From Nocardioides sp. SYSU D00038 (GTDB taxonomy: Bacteria; Actinomycetota; Actinomycetes; Propionibacteriales; Nocardioidaceae): a stretch of DNA of 38,771 bases. The translations under genes were made by a program, and so were the position numbers. The notes beneath the pieces were generated by a model. The model searched no databases. It was not told the origin of the DNA and saw only the letters and a program-made list of their open reading frames with translations. This document shows, in pieces, positions 15,472 through 24,482 of the stretch (the stretch's first letter is position 1; the number at the start of each line of letters is the position of its first letter). The stretch is taken from NCBI RefSeq assembly GCF_016924665.1, contig NZ_JAFFJT010000003.1, positions 1 through 38,771 of the forward strand, given 5' to 3'.

Positions 15472-15870
15472 CTAGCCGGCCAGCTGGGCCGCCATGAGCT
15501 CCATCAGCCGGGTCAGCCCCGTGAACGGCCGCACCATCACGGTGAAGTCGACCAGCCGCCCGGCGTCGTTCCACGTCAGCATGTCGACCCCGTGGACCGT
15601 GAACCCGTCGAGCTCGGCCTCGAACTCCAGCACCGCCGAGGTGTCGTCCCACCACTCCCGCCGGTAGCGCAGCGTCGGGCCGAGCACCACGAGGGCGGCG
15701 GAGAGGTACGCCGTGGTGAGGGCCCGGCCCTCCTGGGGCGTGTGGACGGCCGGCGAGCGGAAGACGACGTCGTGGGCGAGCAGGTCGGCCAGCAGATCGG
15801 CCGGATCGGTGGCGTCGCGGCGATCGGCGATCGCGTGCCAGGCGGCGAGCGGGGCCGGCAGCGTAACCAT
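15472..15870 (-). CDS. NTF2-like (SnoaL-fold) protein
   Basis: 132-aa protein of the nuclear transport factor 2-like fold: an N-terminal helix (PAPLAAWHAIADRRDATDPA), then HDVVFRSPAVHTPQEGR, WWDDTSAVLEFEAELDG and a C-terminal strand with GRLVDFTVMVRP, the usual cone-shaped alpha+beta arrangement. Members bind or convert small hydrophobic molecules; no specific substrate can be named. Its ATG overlaps the era stop by one base (TGATG), so it is co-translated with era. Confidence 0.7.
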   Translation of the reverse strand: MVTLPAPLAAWHAIADRRDATDPADLLADLLAHDVVFRSPAVHTPQEGRALTTAYLSAALVVLGPTLRYRREWWDDTSAVLEFEAELDGFTVHGVDMLTWNDAGRLVDFTVMVRPFTGLTRLMELMAAQLAG

Positions 15871-16796
15871 CAGAACCCCAGCTTCCGGAGCTGGCGGGGG
15901 TCGCGCTGCCAGTCCTTGGCGATCTTGACGTGCAGGTCGAGGTAGACCGGGGTGCCGAGGAGCGCCTCGATCTGCTTGCGCGCCGTGGTGCCGATCGTGC
16001 GGAGCCGGGCACCCTTGGGGCCGATGATGATGCCCTTCTGCGAGTCGCGCTCGACGTAGAGGTTGGCGTGCACGTCGAGCAGCGGCTTGTCCTCGGGGCG
16101 CCCCTCGCGCAGCCCCATCTCCTCGACCACCACCGCCACCGAGTGCGGCAGCTCGTCGCGCAGCCCGTCGAGGGCGGCCTCGCGCACCAGCTCGGCGACC
16201 AGCACCTGCTCGGGGGCGTCGGTGAGGTCGCCCTCGGGGTAGAGCGGCGGCCCCTCGGGCAGCAGCCCCACCAGCAGGTCGGCGAGCAGGCCGGTCTGGT
16301 CGTCGGCCACGGCCGATACCGGCACGATCTCGCGCCACTCGGTGCCGGTCTCGGCTCCGAGTGCCTGGATGTCGAGCAGGTGCCGGCCGATCTGCTCGGG
16401 GGTCGCGAGGTCGGTCTTGGTGGCGACCGCGATCTTGGTCGTGCGCCGCACCTTGGCGAGCTCGGTGACGATGAAGCGGTCGCCGGGCCCGATCCGCTCG
16501 TTGGCCGGGAAGCACACGGCCACGACGTCGACCTCGCCCCAGGTCGAGGTGACCAGGTCGTTGAGCCGCTCGCCCAGCAGCGTGCGGGGGCGGTGCAGGC
16601 CGGGGGTGTCGACCAGCACCAGCTGGGCGTCGTCGCGGTGCACGATCCCGCGCACCACCGTGCGCGTGGTCTGCGGCTTGTCGGAGGTGATCGCCACCTT
16701 CGAGCCCACCAGGGCGTTGGTCAGCGTGGACTTGCCGGCGTTGGGCCGGCCCACGAACGACGCGAAGCCGCTGCGGTGCGGCTGCTGCTCTGTCAT
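15870..16796 (-). CDS. era: GTPase Era
   Basis: 308-aa ribosome-assembly GTPase that binds 16S rRNA near its 3' end. G domain: GRPNAGKST (G1, about 16-24), DTPGLHR (G3), TKTD (G4) and VSA (G5). The C-terminal KH domain contains KGIIIGPKGARLRTIG with the GxxG loop. The ATG at 16796 is preceded by GAGGG and overlaps the stop of the siderophore-interacting gene upstream (ATGA). Era in actinobacteria usually follows the ybeY-corC-cdd genes directly; here about 4 kb of other genes separate them. Confidence 0.95.
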   Translation of the reverse strand: MTEQQPHRSGFASFVGRPNAGKSTLTNALVGSKVAITSDKPQTTRTVVRGIVHRDDAQLVLVDTPGLHRPRTLLGERLNDLVTSTWGEVDVVAVCFPANERIGPGDRFIVTELAKVRRTTKIAVATKTDLATPEQIGRHLLDIQALGAETGTEWREIVPVSAVADDQTGLLADLLVGLLPEGPPLYPEGDLTDAPEQVLVAELVREAALDGLRDELPHSVAVVVEEMGLREGRPEDKPLLDVHANLYVERDSQKGIIIGPKGARLRTIGTTARKQIEALLGTPVYLDLHVKIAKDWQRDPRQLRKLGF

Positions 16797-17554
16797 GACT
16801 GGTCCCTCGCTGGGTGGTCGCCCGGGCGCTGGCGCGCCGGGCCGGGGTCGTCCGGGCTGGCCCGCCAGACCGGTCCGGGGTCGACGGCGCGCGGCTGGCG
16901 GGCGGCGCCCCCGCGCCAGTAGCCCATCACGTCGTACGCCGAGGACGGCAGCCGCCGCTCGCGCATCAGGTGCTTGCGGATCGCGCGCATCTGGGCCGAC
17001 TCCCCCGCCATCCAGAAGTAGCCCTCGCCCGCGGGCCACTCGATCCCCTCGACCGCGGCGGCGAGGGCGCTGCGGCCCTCCCCGGGCGGGACCAGCCAGG
17101 TGACGTCGGCGCGCGCCGGCAGGTAGTGCGGCAGGTCGTCGGGCACCTCGGCCCAGACCCGGGTCGGGAGGCCGGTCTCCTCGACGATCCGGGCCATCGC
17201 CGGCATCGCGGTCAGGTCGCCGACGAGCAGCAGCCACTGCGCGGCGGGCGGCGGCGCGAACGAGCCCTTGGGCTCGGTGACGGTCACCCGGTCGCCCACG
17301 ACGTCGCGGGCCGCCCACTCGGTGACCAGCCCGTGCTCGTGGACGACGACGTCGAGCACCAGCCGGCCGGCGCCGTGGGAGCGCACCGTGTAGTAGCGGC
17401 TCTGGAACTGGTCGGGCACGACCAGGCCCACCCACTCGTCGGGCACGCCGGTGGACTCGAAGCCGTCGACGGCGAGCTCGAGCCGCACCAGGTGGGACGA
17501 GAGCTGCTCGCGACGGAGCACCTGCGCGTCGTGCTGGAAGGCCCGGGTGCTCAC
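16793..17554 (-). CDS. Siderophore-interacting (SIP) FAD-binding reductase
   Basis: 253-aa flavoprotein of the SIP/ViuB family, which reduces Fe(III)-siderophores in the cytosol. Landmarks: RYYTVR at 53-58 (FAD-binding RxYTxR), HGLVTEWA (75-82), GDLTAMPAM (112-120) and a C-terminal SIP domain with YFWMAGE and GYWRGG. The last 35 residues are a Pro/Arg-rich extension. The GTG start has TAGCCT six bases upstream (17561-17566), so a leaderless transcript starting here would also carry era. No iron box was found near this start. Confidence 0.88.
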   Translation of the reverse strand: MSTRAFQHDAQVLRREQLSSHLVRLELAVDGFESTGVPDEWVGLVVPDQFQSRYYTVRSHGAGRLVLDVVVHEHGLVTEWAARDVVGDRVTVTEPKGSFAPPPAAQWLLLVGDLTAMPAMARIVEETGLPTRVWAEVPDDLPHYLPARADVTWLVPPGEGRSALAAAVEGIEWPAGEGYFWMAGESAQMRAIRKHLMRERRLPSSAYDVMGYWRGGAARQPRAVDPGPVWRASPDDPGPARQRPGDHPARDQS

Positions 17555-17585
17555 CCGACGAGGCTATCGGTGCGGGACGCGAGCC

Positions 17586-18857
17586 TCAGAACGTGTGTCG
17601 CAGCGGGTAGCCGCTCACGCCGTCAGCGTCGGTCCTGGTGGCGAGCACGTGGTGGAGCTGGATCTCGTTTCGCTCGAAGGCGAGCCGCGAGCCGGCCATG
17701 TAGACGCCCCACACCCGCGCGGTCTCCTCGCCGACCTCGGCCACGCAGGCGTCCCAGTTGTCGCGCAGGTTGCGGCACCAGGCGGCGAGCGTCAGGGCGT
17801 AGTGGACCCGGATGTTCTCCTCGTGCTGCACCTCCAGCCCGGCGTCCTGGACCTCGGTGACGATCCGCCCCGAGCCGATCAGCTCGCCGTCGGGGAAGAC
17901 GTAGCGGTCGATGAACTTGCCGGTGCTGGTGGGCCGGTTGTCGTGGCGGGTGATGCAGTGGTTGAGGAACCGGCCGTGGTCGCGGAGCTTGTCGCGCACG
18001 AAGCCGAAGTACGCCGGGTAGTTGCGCACGCCGATGTGCTCGGTGAGCCCGATCGACGAGACCGCGTCGAAGCCGGACTCCTCGACGTGGCGGTAGTCCA
18101 TGAACCGCACCTCGGCGAGGTGGTCGAGCCCCTCCTCCTTGATCCGCTGCTGGGCCCAGGTGGCCTGCTCGCGCGAGAGCGTGACGCCCAGCGCGTGCAC
18201 GCCGTACTCGCGGGCGGCGTGGCGCACCATCCCGCCCCACCCGCAACCGAGGTCGAGCAGCCGCTGCCCGGGCTGGAGGTCGAGCTTGCGGGCGACCAGG
18301 TCGTACTTGGCCTCCTGCGCCTGCTCGAGGGTGGCGTCCTCGGTGGGGAACAGCGCGCAGGTGTAGGTCATCGACGGGCCGAGCACCAGCTCGTAGAAGG
18401 CGTTGGAGACGTCGTAGTGGTGGTGGATCGCCTCGGCGTCGCGGCCCAGCGAGTGCCGGAAGCCCTCGAAGACCCGGCGCATCCGCGACGGCGCCTCGGT
18501 GGCCGGCGGGGGCGGCGGCTTGAGGTGCGCCAGGCCCATCGAGCGCAGCAGCGAGACGAGCTCACCTGCCGAGGGCCGGCGGAACTTCAGCCCCTTCTGC
18601 AGCATCGCCAGCGCGGGGTAGGGGTCGCCGGGGTGGATGCCCTCGACGGTCAGGTCGCCGGTGACGTAGGGGCGGCCGATCGCCAGGTCGGGGTCGATCG
18701 AGGTCAGCAGGTAGGCGAGCCCGCGCTCGTTGTGGAGCCGGAAGTGGAACGGCGCGTCCGGCGGGCCGCTGGTGCTGCCGTCGTACGCCGTGAAGCGCAG
18801 CGGCAGCGGTTCCTTGAGCAGGGTCTCGAAGGCCTCCGCGATGGAGAGCTTCCTCAT
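17586..18857 (-). CDS. tmsB: SAM-dependent fatty-acid methyltransferase (CFA-synthase type, TmsB-like)
   Basis: 423-aa methyltransferase of the cyclopropane-fatty-acyl-phospholipid synthase family. Landmarks: HYDVSNAFYELVLG (147-160), YTCALF (165-170), the SAM motif LLDLGCGWGG (200-209) and TEHIG. It overlaps the upstream FAD oxidoreductase by four bases (ATGA). Such pairs (tmsA/tmsB, also called bfaA/bfaB) methylate the double bond of oleoyl chains and reduce the product to 10-methylstearate (tuberculostearic acid). That role is inferred from the pairing; without its partner this protein would be called only a CFA synthase. GAGGAAAGG precedes the ATG. Confidence 0.82.
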   Translation of the reverse strand: MRKLSIAEAFETLLKEPLPLRFTAYDGSTSGPPDAPFHFRLHNERGLAYLLTSIDPDLAIGRPYVTGDLTVEGIHPGDPYPALAMLQKGLKFRRPSAGELVSLLRSMGLAHLKPPPPPATEAPSRMRRVFEGFRHSLGRDAEAIHHHYDVSNAFYELVLGPSMTYTCALFPTEDATLEQAQEAKYDLVARKLDLQPGQRLLDLGCGWGGMVRHAAREYGVHALGVTLSREQATWAQQRIKEEGLDHLAEVRFMDYRHVEESGFDAVSSIGLTEHIGVRNYPAYFGFVRDKLRDHGRFLNHCITRHDNRPTSTGKFIDRYVFPDGELIGSGRIVTEVQDAGLEVQHEENIRVHYALTLAAWCRNLRDNWDACVAEVGEETARVWGVYMAGSRLAFERNEIQLHHVLATRTDADGVSGYPLRHTF

Positions 18858-20212
18858 CCTTTCCTCACCGCCTTGTCGTAGAGGGTCGGGAGCCGGTCGT
18901 CGGGGTCGTGCACCCGCTTCACGGCGGCCAGGTTGGCGCCGTCGTAGAGCCGGTCGAAGGTCTCGCGGTCGTAGTAGGCGTCGGAGTAGAGGGACTTGTG
19001 GCCGCCGAGCTCGTGGACCTTCGCCTCGATGGCCCGGTTGCGCGGTCCGTCCGGGGCGTCGGGGCCGACGTGCACGGTGCCCCAGAACCCCACGTTGACG
19101 TAGGTCTCCCCCGGCTCCAGCGGGTACGACGGCCAGCGGCGGGTCGTCCGCAGCGGGCACAGCCACACCGGCCGCATGCCGACCTCGGCGTCGAACCAGG
19201 CCAGGAACTCAGCCAGCCGGTCGGCCGGGACCTCGACGTCCTGGATCACCCGTTCGCGCAGCGGCCGGCCGGCGCGCCGGTCGAGGCGGTCGGCGATCGA
19301 GAACCGGCGGTCCAGGCGCAGCAGCCGCATGTAGACGTCGGAGCGCCGCCAGCGCCGGGGCCACAGCCGGCGGACCACCGGGTGCTGGGCCCCGAACGCC
19401 CCGGAGCACCAGAACCAGTCGGTGTCCCAGCGCCACAGGTAGTCGTGGACGCTCAGCCGGTCGGTCGACCGCTCGCGCAGCGACCGGTAGTAGATCCGCT
19501 GGCGGGTGTAGTCGCTGGTGGGACCGGGCTCGCCGGTCCAACGGGCCAGCGTGAGGTAGTGCTCGCCGGGCTCGAACGAGACGCCGTCGACCCCGTCGAC
19601 CCGCTCCCCCTCGTGGTGGCCGGTCGCGGCGATCTCCTCCACGGCGGCGGCCAACCGGTCGGCCTCGTCGAAGCGGACGTGGGTGAGCGCGACGTACGCC
19701 GGCACCTCCTCGAGGCGGATGCGCAGCCGGGTGGCGTAGCCCAGCGAGCCGTAGCTGTTGGGGAAGGCGTCGAACAGGTCGTCGCCGGGCTTGGTGGTCA
19801 CCACCTCGCCGGCGCCGGTGAAGACGTCCATCTCGAGCACCGACTCGTGGGGCAGGCCGTTGCGGAGGCTGGTCGACTCGATGCCCAGCCCGGTGACGGC
19901 GCCGCCGAGCGTGATGGTGCGCAGCTGGGGCACGACCAGCGGGATCATCCCGTGCACCAGGGTCGCCGCGACGAGGTCCTCGTAGGTGCACATGCCCTGC
20001 ACCTCGGCCTCCCGGGCCACCGGGTCGACCTCGAGCACGCCGTCGAGGCCGCTGACGTCGAGGCCGGGAGCGGTCGAGGCGGTCCGCGCCCGGAACAGGT
20101 TCGTGGTCGCCTTCGCGAGCCGCACCGGGGCCCCGGCGGGGATCGCGTCGTAGGACGCGCGCAGCCTGCGGACCGCCTGCTCGTGCCGTTCCCGGGCGCC
20201 CTCACCAGTCAC
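18854..20212 (-). CDS. tmsA: FAD-binding oxidoreductase, TmsA-like
   Basis: 452-aa flavoprotein with an N-terminal FAD (PCMH-type) domain: CTYEDLVAATL (75-85), VVPQLRTITLGGAVTGLGIE (93-112) and NSYGSLGYATR (152-162). The C-terminal part resembles plant DWARF1/DHCR24-like reductases that saturate C=C bonds. With the overlapping methyltransferase it should reduce the 10-methylene intermediate to a 10-methyl branch. The GTG at 20212 is chosen because TAGCCT lies seven bases upstream (20220-20225); the frame extends further but without a conserved N-terminus. It lies 34 bases after the DUF6226 gene. Confidence 0.82.
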   Translation of the reverse strand: MTGEGARERHEQAVRRLRASYDAIPAGAPVRLAKATTNLFRARTASTAPGLDVSGLDGVLEVDPVAREAEVQGMCTYEDLVAATLVHGMIPLVVPQLRTITLGGAVTGLGIESTSLRNGLPHESVLEMDVFTGAGEVVTTKPGDDLFDAFPNSYGSLGYATRLRIRLEEVPAYVALTHVRFDEADRLAAAVEEIAATGHHEGERVDGVDGVSFEPGEHYLTLARWTGEPGPTSDYTRQRIYYRSLRERSTDRLSVHDYLWRWDTDWFWCSGAFGAQHPVVRRLWPRRWRRSDVYMRLLRLDRRFSIADRLDRRAGRPLRERVIQDVEVPADRLAEFLAWFDAEVGMRPVWLCPLRTTRRWPSYPLEPGETYVNVGFWGTVHVGPDAPDGPRNRAIEAKVHELGGHKSLYSDAYYDRETFDRLYDGANLAAVKRVHDPDDRLPTLYDKAVRKG

Positions 20213-20246
20213 GGACGGCAGGCTACTCCTCCCCGCGGACGGGGGG

Positions 20247-20876
20247 TCAGGGCCGGACCCAGGGTGCGCCGTGGACCACGACGTGCTCGCTGGTGCCGAC
20301 CCGGGCCCGGTCGAGCAGGAGGTCGCCGTCGGGCCAGCCCTCGTCGTCCTCGGGCAGGTCGCCCACGGCCGACCAGCCGGCCGAGCCGGTCGACCAGATC
20401 CGGCCGCCGGTGCCGGTGGTGACGTGGGCGAAGCGGCCGCTGACGACCTCGTCGAGGAGGTCGTCGAGGTCGCGCAGCAGCTGCTCCGACCCGTCGTCGC
20501 AGGCGTCGCAGCCGCACTCCGGCAGCTGGAGCACGACGACGGGCGGCTCGCCGACGGCGATCTCGACCACGGCGTCCTCGACGCCGTCGAGGTCGCTCCA
20601 GCGCAGGCGGACCGGGAGCGCGTGGGCGGCGGTGGGTCGCCACCACTCCGCGCCGGCCGCACCAGGCTCGAGGCGCACCGCGCCGTGGGCCGCGAGCACG
20701 TCGAGCCAGGCCTGCAGGCGACTTCGCAGGATGCGGTACTTGCCGGGGTCGAGCAGCCGCGAGTACTCCTCCTCGGTCGGCTCGTCCTCGATCGTGGGGT
20801 GCGGGTCGGGCCATCCGGGGGTGTCGGCACCGGTCACGACGAACCGCGCGGCTACGTCGGGTCGCAGGTCGAGCAT
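20247..20876 (-). CDS. DUF6226-type protein
   Basis: 209-aa soluble acidic protein. Its landmarks, an N-terminal RPDVAARFVVTG, a middle CGCDACDDGSEQLLRDLDDL and a late GTGGRIWSTGSAGW, match my memory of an uncharacterised actinobacterial family (DUF6226), though I could not search. The CxCxxC in the middle might bind metal. The ATG overlaps the cdd-like stop by one base (TGATG), so it belongs to the phoH-ybeY-corC-cdd unit. Function unknown. Confidence 0.6.
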   Translation of the reverse strand: MLDLRPDVAARFVVTGADTPGWPDPHPTIEDEPTEEEYSRLLDPGKYRILRSRLQAWLDVLAAHGAVRLEPGAAGAEWWRPTAAHALPVRLRWSDLDGVEDAVVEIAVGEPPVVVLQLPECGCDACDDGSEQLLRDLDDLLDEVVSGRFAHVTTGTGGRIWSTGSAGWSAVGDLPEDDEGWPDGDLLLDRARVGTSEHVVVHGAPWVRP

Positions 20877-21220
20877 CAGGTCGTCGCGGTGCTGCCGACC
20901 GCGCCGCGGGGGTCGCCGACGTGGACGACGACGCCCGGGCCGGCGAAGTCGCGCAGGGCGGCGAGGTCGCCGTCGGCGAGCGAGCCGTCGGTGAGCAGCA
21001 CCGCGGCCTCGAGGCCGCGGGAGCCGGACGCGACGGCCATCGAGACGCAGACTCCGAGGGCGGAGACCCGCAGCGACGGCAGGTCGACGGTCGCGGCGGC
21101 GTAGGTGCGGCCGTCGGAGTCGCGCACGGCGGCGCCCTCGGCGGCGCCGGTGCGGGCCCGGGTGGCGCGGGCCAGGGTCACCAGCTTGCGGTCCTCCGCG
21201 GAAAGGTCGGCGTCAGTCAC
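20876..21220 (-). CDS. Degenerate cytidine deaminase homologue
   Basis: 114-aa protein aligning along its length with the N-terminal two thirds of cytidine deaminase: ARATRARTGAAEGAAVRD, SDGRTYAAATVDLPS. The catalytic signatures are missing: instead of [CH]AE the protein reads ALGVCVSMAVASG near residue 55, and there is no PCxxC. It therefore cannot bind zinc in the usual way. A similar short gene between corC and era is common in actinobacteria. GTG start with GGAGG upstream, overlapping the corC stop by eight bases. It may have a structural or regulatory role. Confidence 0.7.
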   Translation of the reverse strand: MTDADLSAEDRKLVTLARATRARTGAAEGAAVRDSDGRTYAAATVDLPSLRVSALGVCVSMAVASGSRGLEAAVLLTDGSLADGDLAALRDFAGPGVVVHVGDPRGAVGSTATT

Positions 21221-22520
21221 GGGCGGCCTCCAGCTGCTCGTCGGTCTCGGGGTCCGGGTCGGCGACCCGGGAGATGCGGACGGTGCCGATCTTGTTGCGG
21301 CGCCCCGAGGTGTCCTCGGCGACGAAGCGCAGGCCGTGGGCCTCGACGGCCGCGCCGGGGATCGGGACCAGGCCGAGGTGCTTGGCCATCAGGCCCCCGA
21401 CCGAGTCGACGTCCTCCTCCTCGACGTCGAAGCCGAAGAGCTCGTCGAGGTCGTCGACGGGGTAGCGCGAGGAGACCCGCACCGAGCCGTCGTCGAGGGT
21501 CTCGGTCTCGATCTCGGCCTCGTCGTACTCGTCGGTGATCTCGCCGACGATCTCCTCGAGCAGGTCCTCGATCGTGATCAGCCCGGTGGTGCCGCCGTAC
21601 TCGTCGACGACGACCGCGATGTGCTGGCGGCGGGCCTGCATGTCGCGCAGCAGGTCGTCGACCGGCTTGGAGTCGGGCACCCAGGTGACCGGGCGCATCA
21701 CCTCGTCGATGCGCTGCACCAGCTCGGCCTCCGGCGCCTCGAAGTCGCGACGCACGACGTCCTTGAGGTAGGCGATGCCGACGATGTTGTCGAGGTTGTC
21801 GTCGATCACCGGCACCCGCGAGAAGCCCGAGCGCAGGAAGAGCGACAGGCCCTGGCGCAGGTTCTTGTGGCGCTCGACGAAGACGATGTCGTTGCGCGGC
21901 ACCATCACCTCGCGCACCGTGGTGTCGCCGAGCTCGAAGACGGAGTGGATCATCTTGCGCTCGCCCGCCTCGATCAGCGCCGAGGCCTCGGCGATGTCGA
22001 CGAGCTCGCGCAGCTCGGTCTCGGTCGAGAACGGACCCTCGCGGAACCCCCGGCCCGGGGTCAGCGCGTTGCCCACGAGGATCAGCAGGCGTGGGATCGG
22101 CCCGAGCACGGACGTGACGAACGACAGCGGGCCCGCGGAGGCCAGGGCCACCCGCTCGTTGTGCTGGCGGCCCAGGGTGCGCGGTGCGACGCCGATGACG
22201 ACGAACGACACCACCAGCATCGAGGCGATCGTGGTCAGCACGGTCGGCCACCAGGCGCCGTCGAACCCGTCGGCGACCTGGAGGGTCACCAGCACGATCG
22301 CGGAGACCTCGCACAGCAGCCGGATCAGCAGCGCGGTGTTGAGGTAGCGGGCGGGGTCGCCGAGCAGCGCGACCAACCGGCGGGCGCCGGCGCGCTCCTC
22401 GGCCGCGAGCTCCTCGGCCCGCGCCGGTGAGAACGACGCCAGCGCCGCGTCGGCCGCCGAGAACGCCCCGGCGAGGACCACGAGGACGACGGCCGCGACC
22501 ACCAGCCAGACGTCGGTCAC
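21213..22520 (-). CDS. CorC/CNNM family membrane protein
   Basis: 435-aa CNNM/CorC (hemolysin C-type) protein, a family linked to Mg2+ or Co2+ efflux. The N-terminal CNNM (DUF21) domain has several transmembrane helices (1-170, starting [20 protein letters not shown]). A pair of CBS domains follows (about 200-330, with [12 protein letters not shown] and [20 protein letters not shown]), then a C-terminal CorC_HlyC domain (345-425). The GTG start lies seven bases after ybeY stop and the gene overlaps cdd. In this position it is part of the conserved ybeY-corC-era neighbourhood. Confidence 0.9.
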   Translation of the reverse strand: MTDVWLVVAAVVLVVLAGAFSAADAALASFSPARAEELAAEERAGARRLVALLGDPARYLNTALLIRLLCEVSAIVLVTLQVADGFDGAWWPTVLTTIASMLVVSFVVIGVAPRTLGRQHNERVALASAGPLSFVTSVLGPIPRLLILVGNALTPGRGFREGPFSTETELRELVDIAEASALIEAGERKMIHSVFELGDTTVREVMVPRNDIVFVERHKNLRQGLSLFLRSGFSRVPVIDDNLDNIVGIAYLKDVVRRDFEAPEAELVQRIDEVMRPVTWVPDSKPVDDLLRDMQARRQHIAVVVDEYGGTTGLITIEDLLEEIVGEITDEYDEAEIETETLDDGSVRVSSRYPVDDLDELFGFDVEEEDVDSVGGLMAKHLGLVPIPGAAVEAHGLRFVAEDTSGRRNKIGTVRISRVADPDPETDEQLEAARD

Positions 22521-22527
22521 GGCGCGC

Positions 22528-22989
22528 TCACCCCGCGGGTGGCTGGGAGCGCCACCGGGCGAGCAGCTGGTCCTGGAGACCGAACATCTCCTTGTGCTCC
22601 TCGGGCTCGGCGTGGTCGTAGCCCAGGAGGTGGAGGATGCCGTGCACGGTCAGCAGCTCGCACTCGGCGAGGGTGCCGTGGCCGGCGGCCTCGCCCTGCT
22701 TCTCCGCGATCGCCACGCAGATCATCAGGTCGCCGAGGATGCCCTCCTCGGGTTCCTCGCCCACCATGCCGGGGCGCAGCTCGTCCATCGGGAAGGACAG
22801 CACGTCGGTGGGGCCGACCTTGTCCATCCACTTCTCGTTGAGCTCGGTGATCGTGGCCTCGTCGACGGCCTTGATGCACAGCTCGGCCTGCGGGTGCACG
22901 CGCATCGCGTCGAGGACGAACCGGCTCAGCCGCGCGAAGTGACGGACGTCGAGCTCCTGGCCGGACTCGTTGAGGATCTCGATGCTCAT
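22528..22989 (-). CDS. ybeY: Endoribonuclease YbeY
   Basis: 153-aa metalloprotein for 16S rRNA 3'-end maturation and ribosome quality control. The zinc motif [11 protein letters not shown] gives His116, His120 and His126. [10 protein letters not shown] (61-70) and the preceding [15 protein letters not shown] region are family landmarks. It sits 22 bases after phoH and just before corC on the same strand, the conserved order. Confidence 0.95.
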   Translation of the reverse strand: MSIEILNESGQELDVRHFARLSRFVLDAMRVHPQAELCIKAVDEATITELNEKWMDKVGPTDVLSFPMDELRPGMVGEEPEEGILGDLMICVAIAEKQGEAAGHGTLAECELLTVHGILHLLGYDHAEPEEHKEMFGLQDQLLARWRSQPPAG

Positions 22990-23011
22990 CGCCGGCCCGA
23001 TCGGTGGCAGG

Positions 23012-24064
23012 TCACCGGGCGCCGGGCTGGCCCGGCCGGGTGGCCGCGCCGCCGCTGCGGGCGTCGAACTCGTCGTACGCCGCCACGATCCGCCCCACCA
23101 GGCGGTGGCGCACGACGTCGTGGCTGGTGAGCCGCTGGAACGAGATGTCCTCGACGCCGTCGAGGATGCCCTCGATGATCCGCAGGCCCGACTGGGTGCC
23201 GCTGGGCAGGTCGACCTGGGTGACGTCGCCGGTGACCACGATCTTGGAGCCGAAGCCCAGGCGGGTGAGGAACATCTTCATCTGCTCCGGCGAGGTGTTC
23301 TGGGCCTCGTCGAGGATGATGAAGGAGTCGTTGAGCGACCGGCCGCGCATGTAGGCGAGCGGCGCCACCTCGATGGTGCCGGCGGCGAGCAGCTTGGGGA
23401 TCGACTCGGGGTCGATCATGTCGTGCAGGGCGTCGTAGAGCGGCCGCAGGTAGGGGTCGATCTTCTCGCTGAGCGTGCCGGGCAGGAAGCCGAGCCGCTC
23501 GCCGGCCTCGACCGCCGGACGGGTCAGGATGATCCGGTTGACCTGCTTGGCCTGCAGCGCCTGCACGGCCTTGGCCATCGCGAGGTAGGTCTTGCCGGTG
23601 CCCGCCGGGCCGATGCCGAAGGTGATCGTGTGCTTGTCGATGGAGTCGACGTAGCGCTTCTGGTTGAGCGTCTTGGGCCGGATCGAGCGGCCGCGGTTGC
23701 TGAGGATGTTGAGGCTCAGCACGTCGGCCGGGCGCTCGGTGGTCTCGGCGCGCAGCATCGCCAGCACCCGCTCGACGGTCTCGCCGGTGACGCCCTGACC
23801 GGTGCGGATGATCGTCACCAGCTCCTCGAGCAGCCGCTCGGCGAGGGCGATCTCCGACGGCTGGCCGTGCAGGGTGATCCGGTTGCCGCGCACGTGCACG
23901 TCGGCGTCGAAGGCCTGCTCGATCAGGGCCAGGTGCTCGTCACCGGGACCGAGGAGGCTCACCATGTTGATGCTGTTGGGGACCACGACCGTGTGCTTGG
24001 TGGTCGGAGCCTGGGTCGCGGGGGCCTGGTCGGCGCGGTCCCGCTGCTGGTCGCTGTCAGTCAT
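23012..24064 (-). CDS. phoH: PhoH-like ATPase
   Basis: 350-aa PhoH/YbeZ-type P-loop ATPase, functional partner of YbeY in RNA metabolism. N-terminal KH-like region (about 25-110), Walker A GPAGTGKT at 152-159, Walker [10 protein letters not shown] at 248-256, and GDVTQVDLP. The ATG at 24064 is chosen since the homologous part begins soon after; ribosome binding site is weak and the frame stays open upstream. The last 20 residues are Gly/Arg-rich. The divergent small gene at 24176 shares the upstream region. Confidence 0.93.
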   Translation of the reverse strand: MTDSDQQRDRADQAPATQAPTTKHTVVVPNSINMVSLLGPGDEHLALIEQAFDADVHVRGNRITLHGQPSEIALAERLLEELVTIIRTGQGVTGETVERVLAMLRAETTERPADVLSLNILSNRGRSIRPKTLNQKRYVDSIDKHTITFGIGPAGTGKTYLAMAKAVQALQAKQVNRIILTRPAVEAGERLGFLPGTLSEKIDPYLRPLYDALHDMIDPESIPKLLAAGTIEVAPLAYMRGRSLNDSFIILDEAQNTSPEQMKMFLTRLGFGSKIVVTGDVTQVDLPSGTQSGLRIIEGILDGVEDISFQRLTSHDVVRHRLVGRIVAAYDEFDARSGGAATRPGQPGAR

Positions 24065-24175
24065 GGATGCCCGGCGCGGGCGGCCTTTCGGTGAGGTGCG
24101 CGTACCTGTCCATGGTACGGGTGCGCGCCCGGCCGGCCCAACGAGTTCGGTCGGGCGGGGGCGTACCGTTGCGTC

Positions 24176-24448
24176 ATGACGGGGCCGGACGAGCACGACG
24201 AGCGCGAGGACGACGACCTGCGCCCCGACGCGGCACCGCCGCCCTGGTTCCCGGGCGGTCACCTCCCGCCGGACGCCCGCCGGATGGGGCTGACCCACCA
24301 CGTGCCCGACGGCGCGCTGCTCGACTTCGCCGGCAAGCTCGACTCCTCCAAGCCGCTGCACCGCGCGACCGCCTGGGTGATGCTCGGCGTCTTCGCGTTC
24401 CCGGTGGTGATGTACGTGCTCCGGCTGCTCGACTCGCTCGGCGGCTGA
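24176..24448 (+). CDS. Small membrane protein of unknown function
   Basis: 90-aa protein: an acidic hydrophilic N-terminus (residues 1-50 with HLPPDARRMGLTHHVPDGA) and one transmembrane helix at the end (about 66-84, AWVMLGVFAFPVVMYVL). TACCGT (24164-24169) lies six bases before the ATG, a leaderless-type promoter. Divergent from phoH and convergent with the HIT gene. I recognise no family name. Confidence 0.7.
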   Translation: MTGPDEHDEREDDDLRPDAAPPPWFPGGHLPPDARRMGLTHHVPDGALLDFAGKLDSSKPLHRATAWVMLGVFAFPVVMYVLRLLDSLGG

Positions 24449-24482
24449 CGCGCCGGCTCGGTGTGCTGCCGGTCCCCCGGTC

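Noticed and set aside
17555..17585. Iron box before the siderophore-interacting gene
   Set aside because: The short gap holds only a -10 like TAGCCT; nothing resembles the TTAGGTTAGGCTAACCTAA consensus.
20213..20830. Upstream extension of tmsA into DUF6226
   Set aside because: Arg/Ser/Pro-rich translation antiphase to the DUF6226 gene; the FAD domain begins well after the GTG at 20212.
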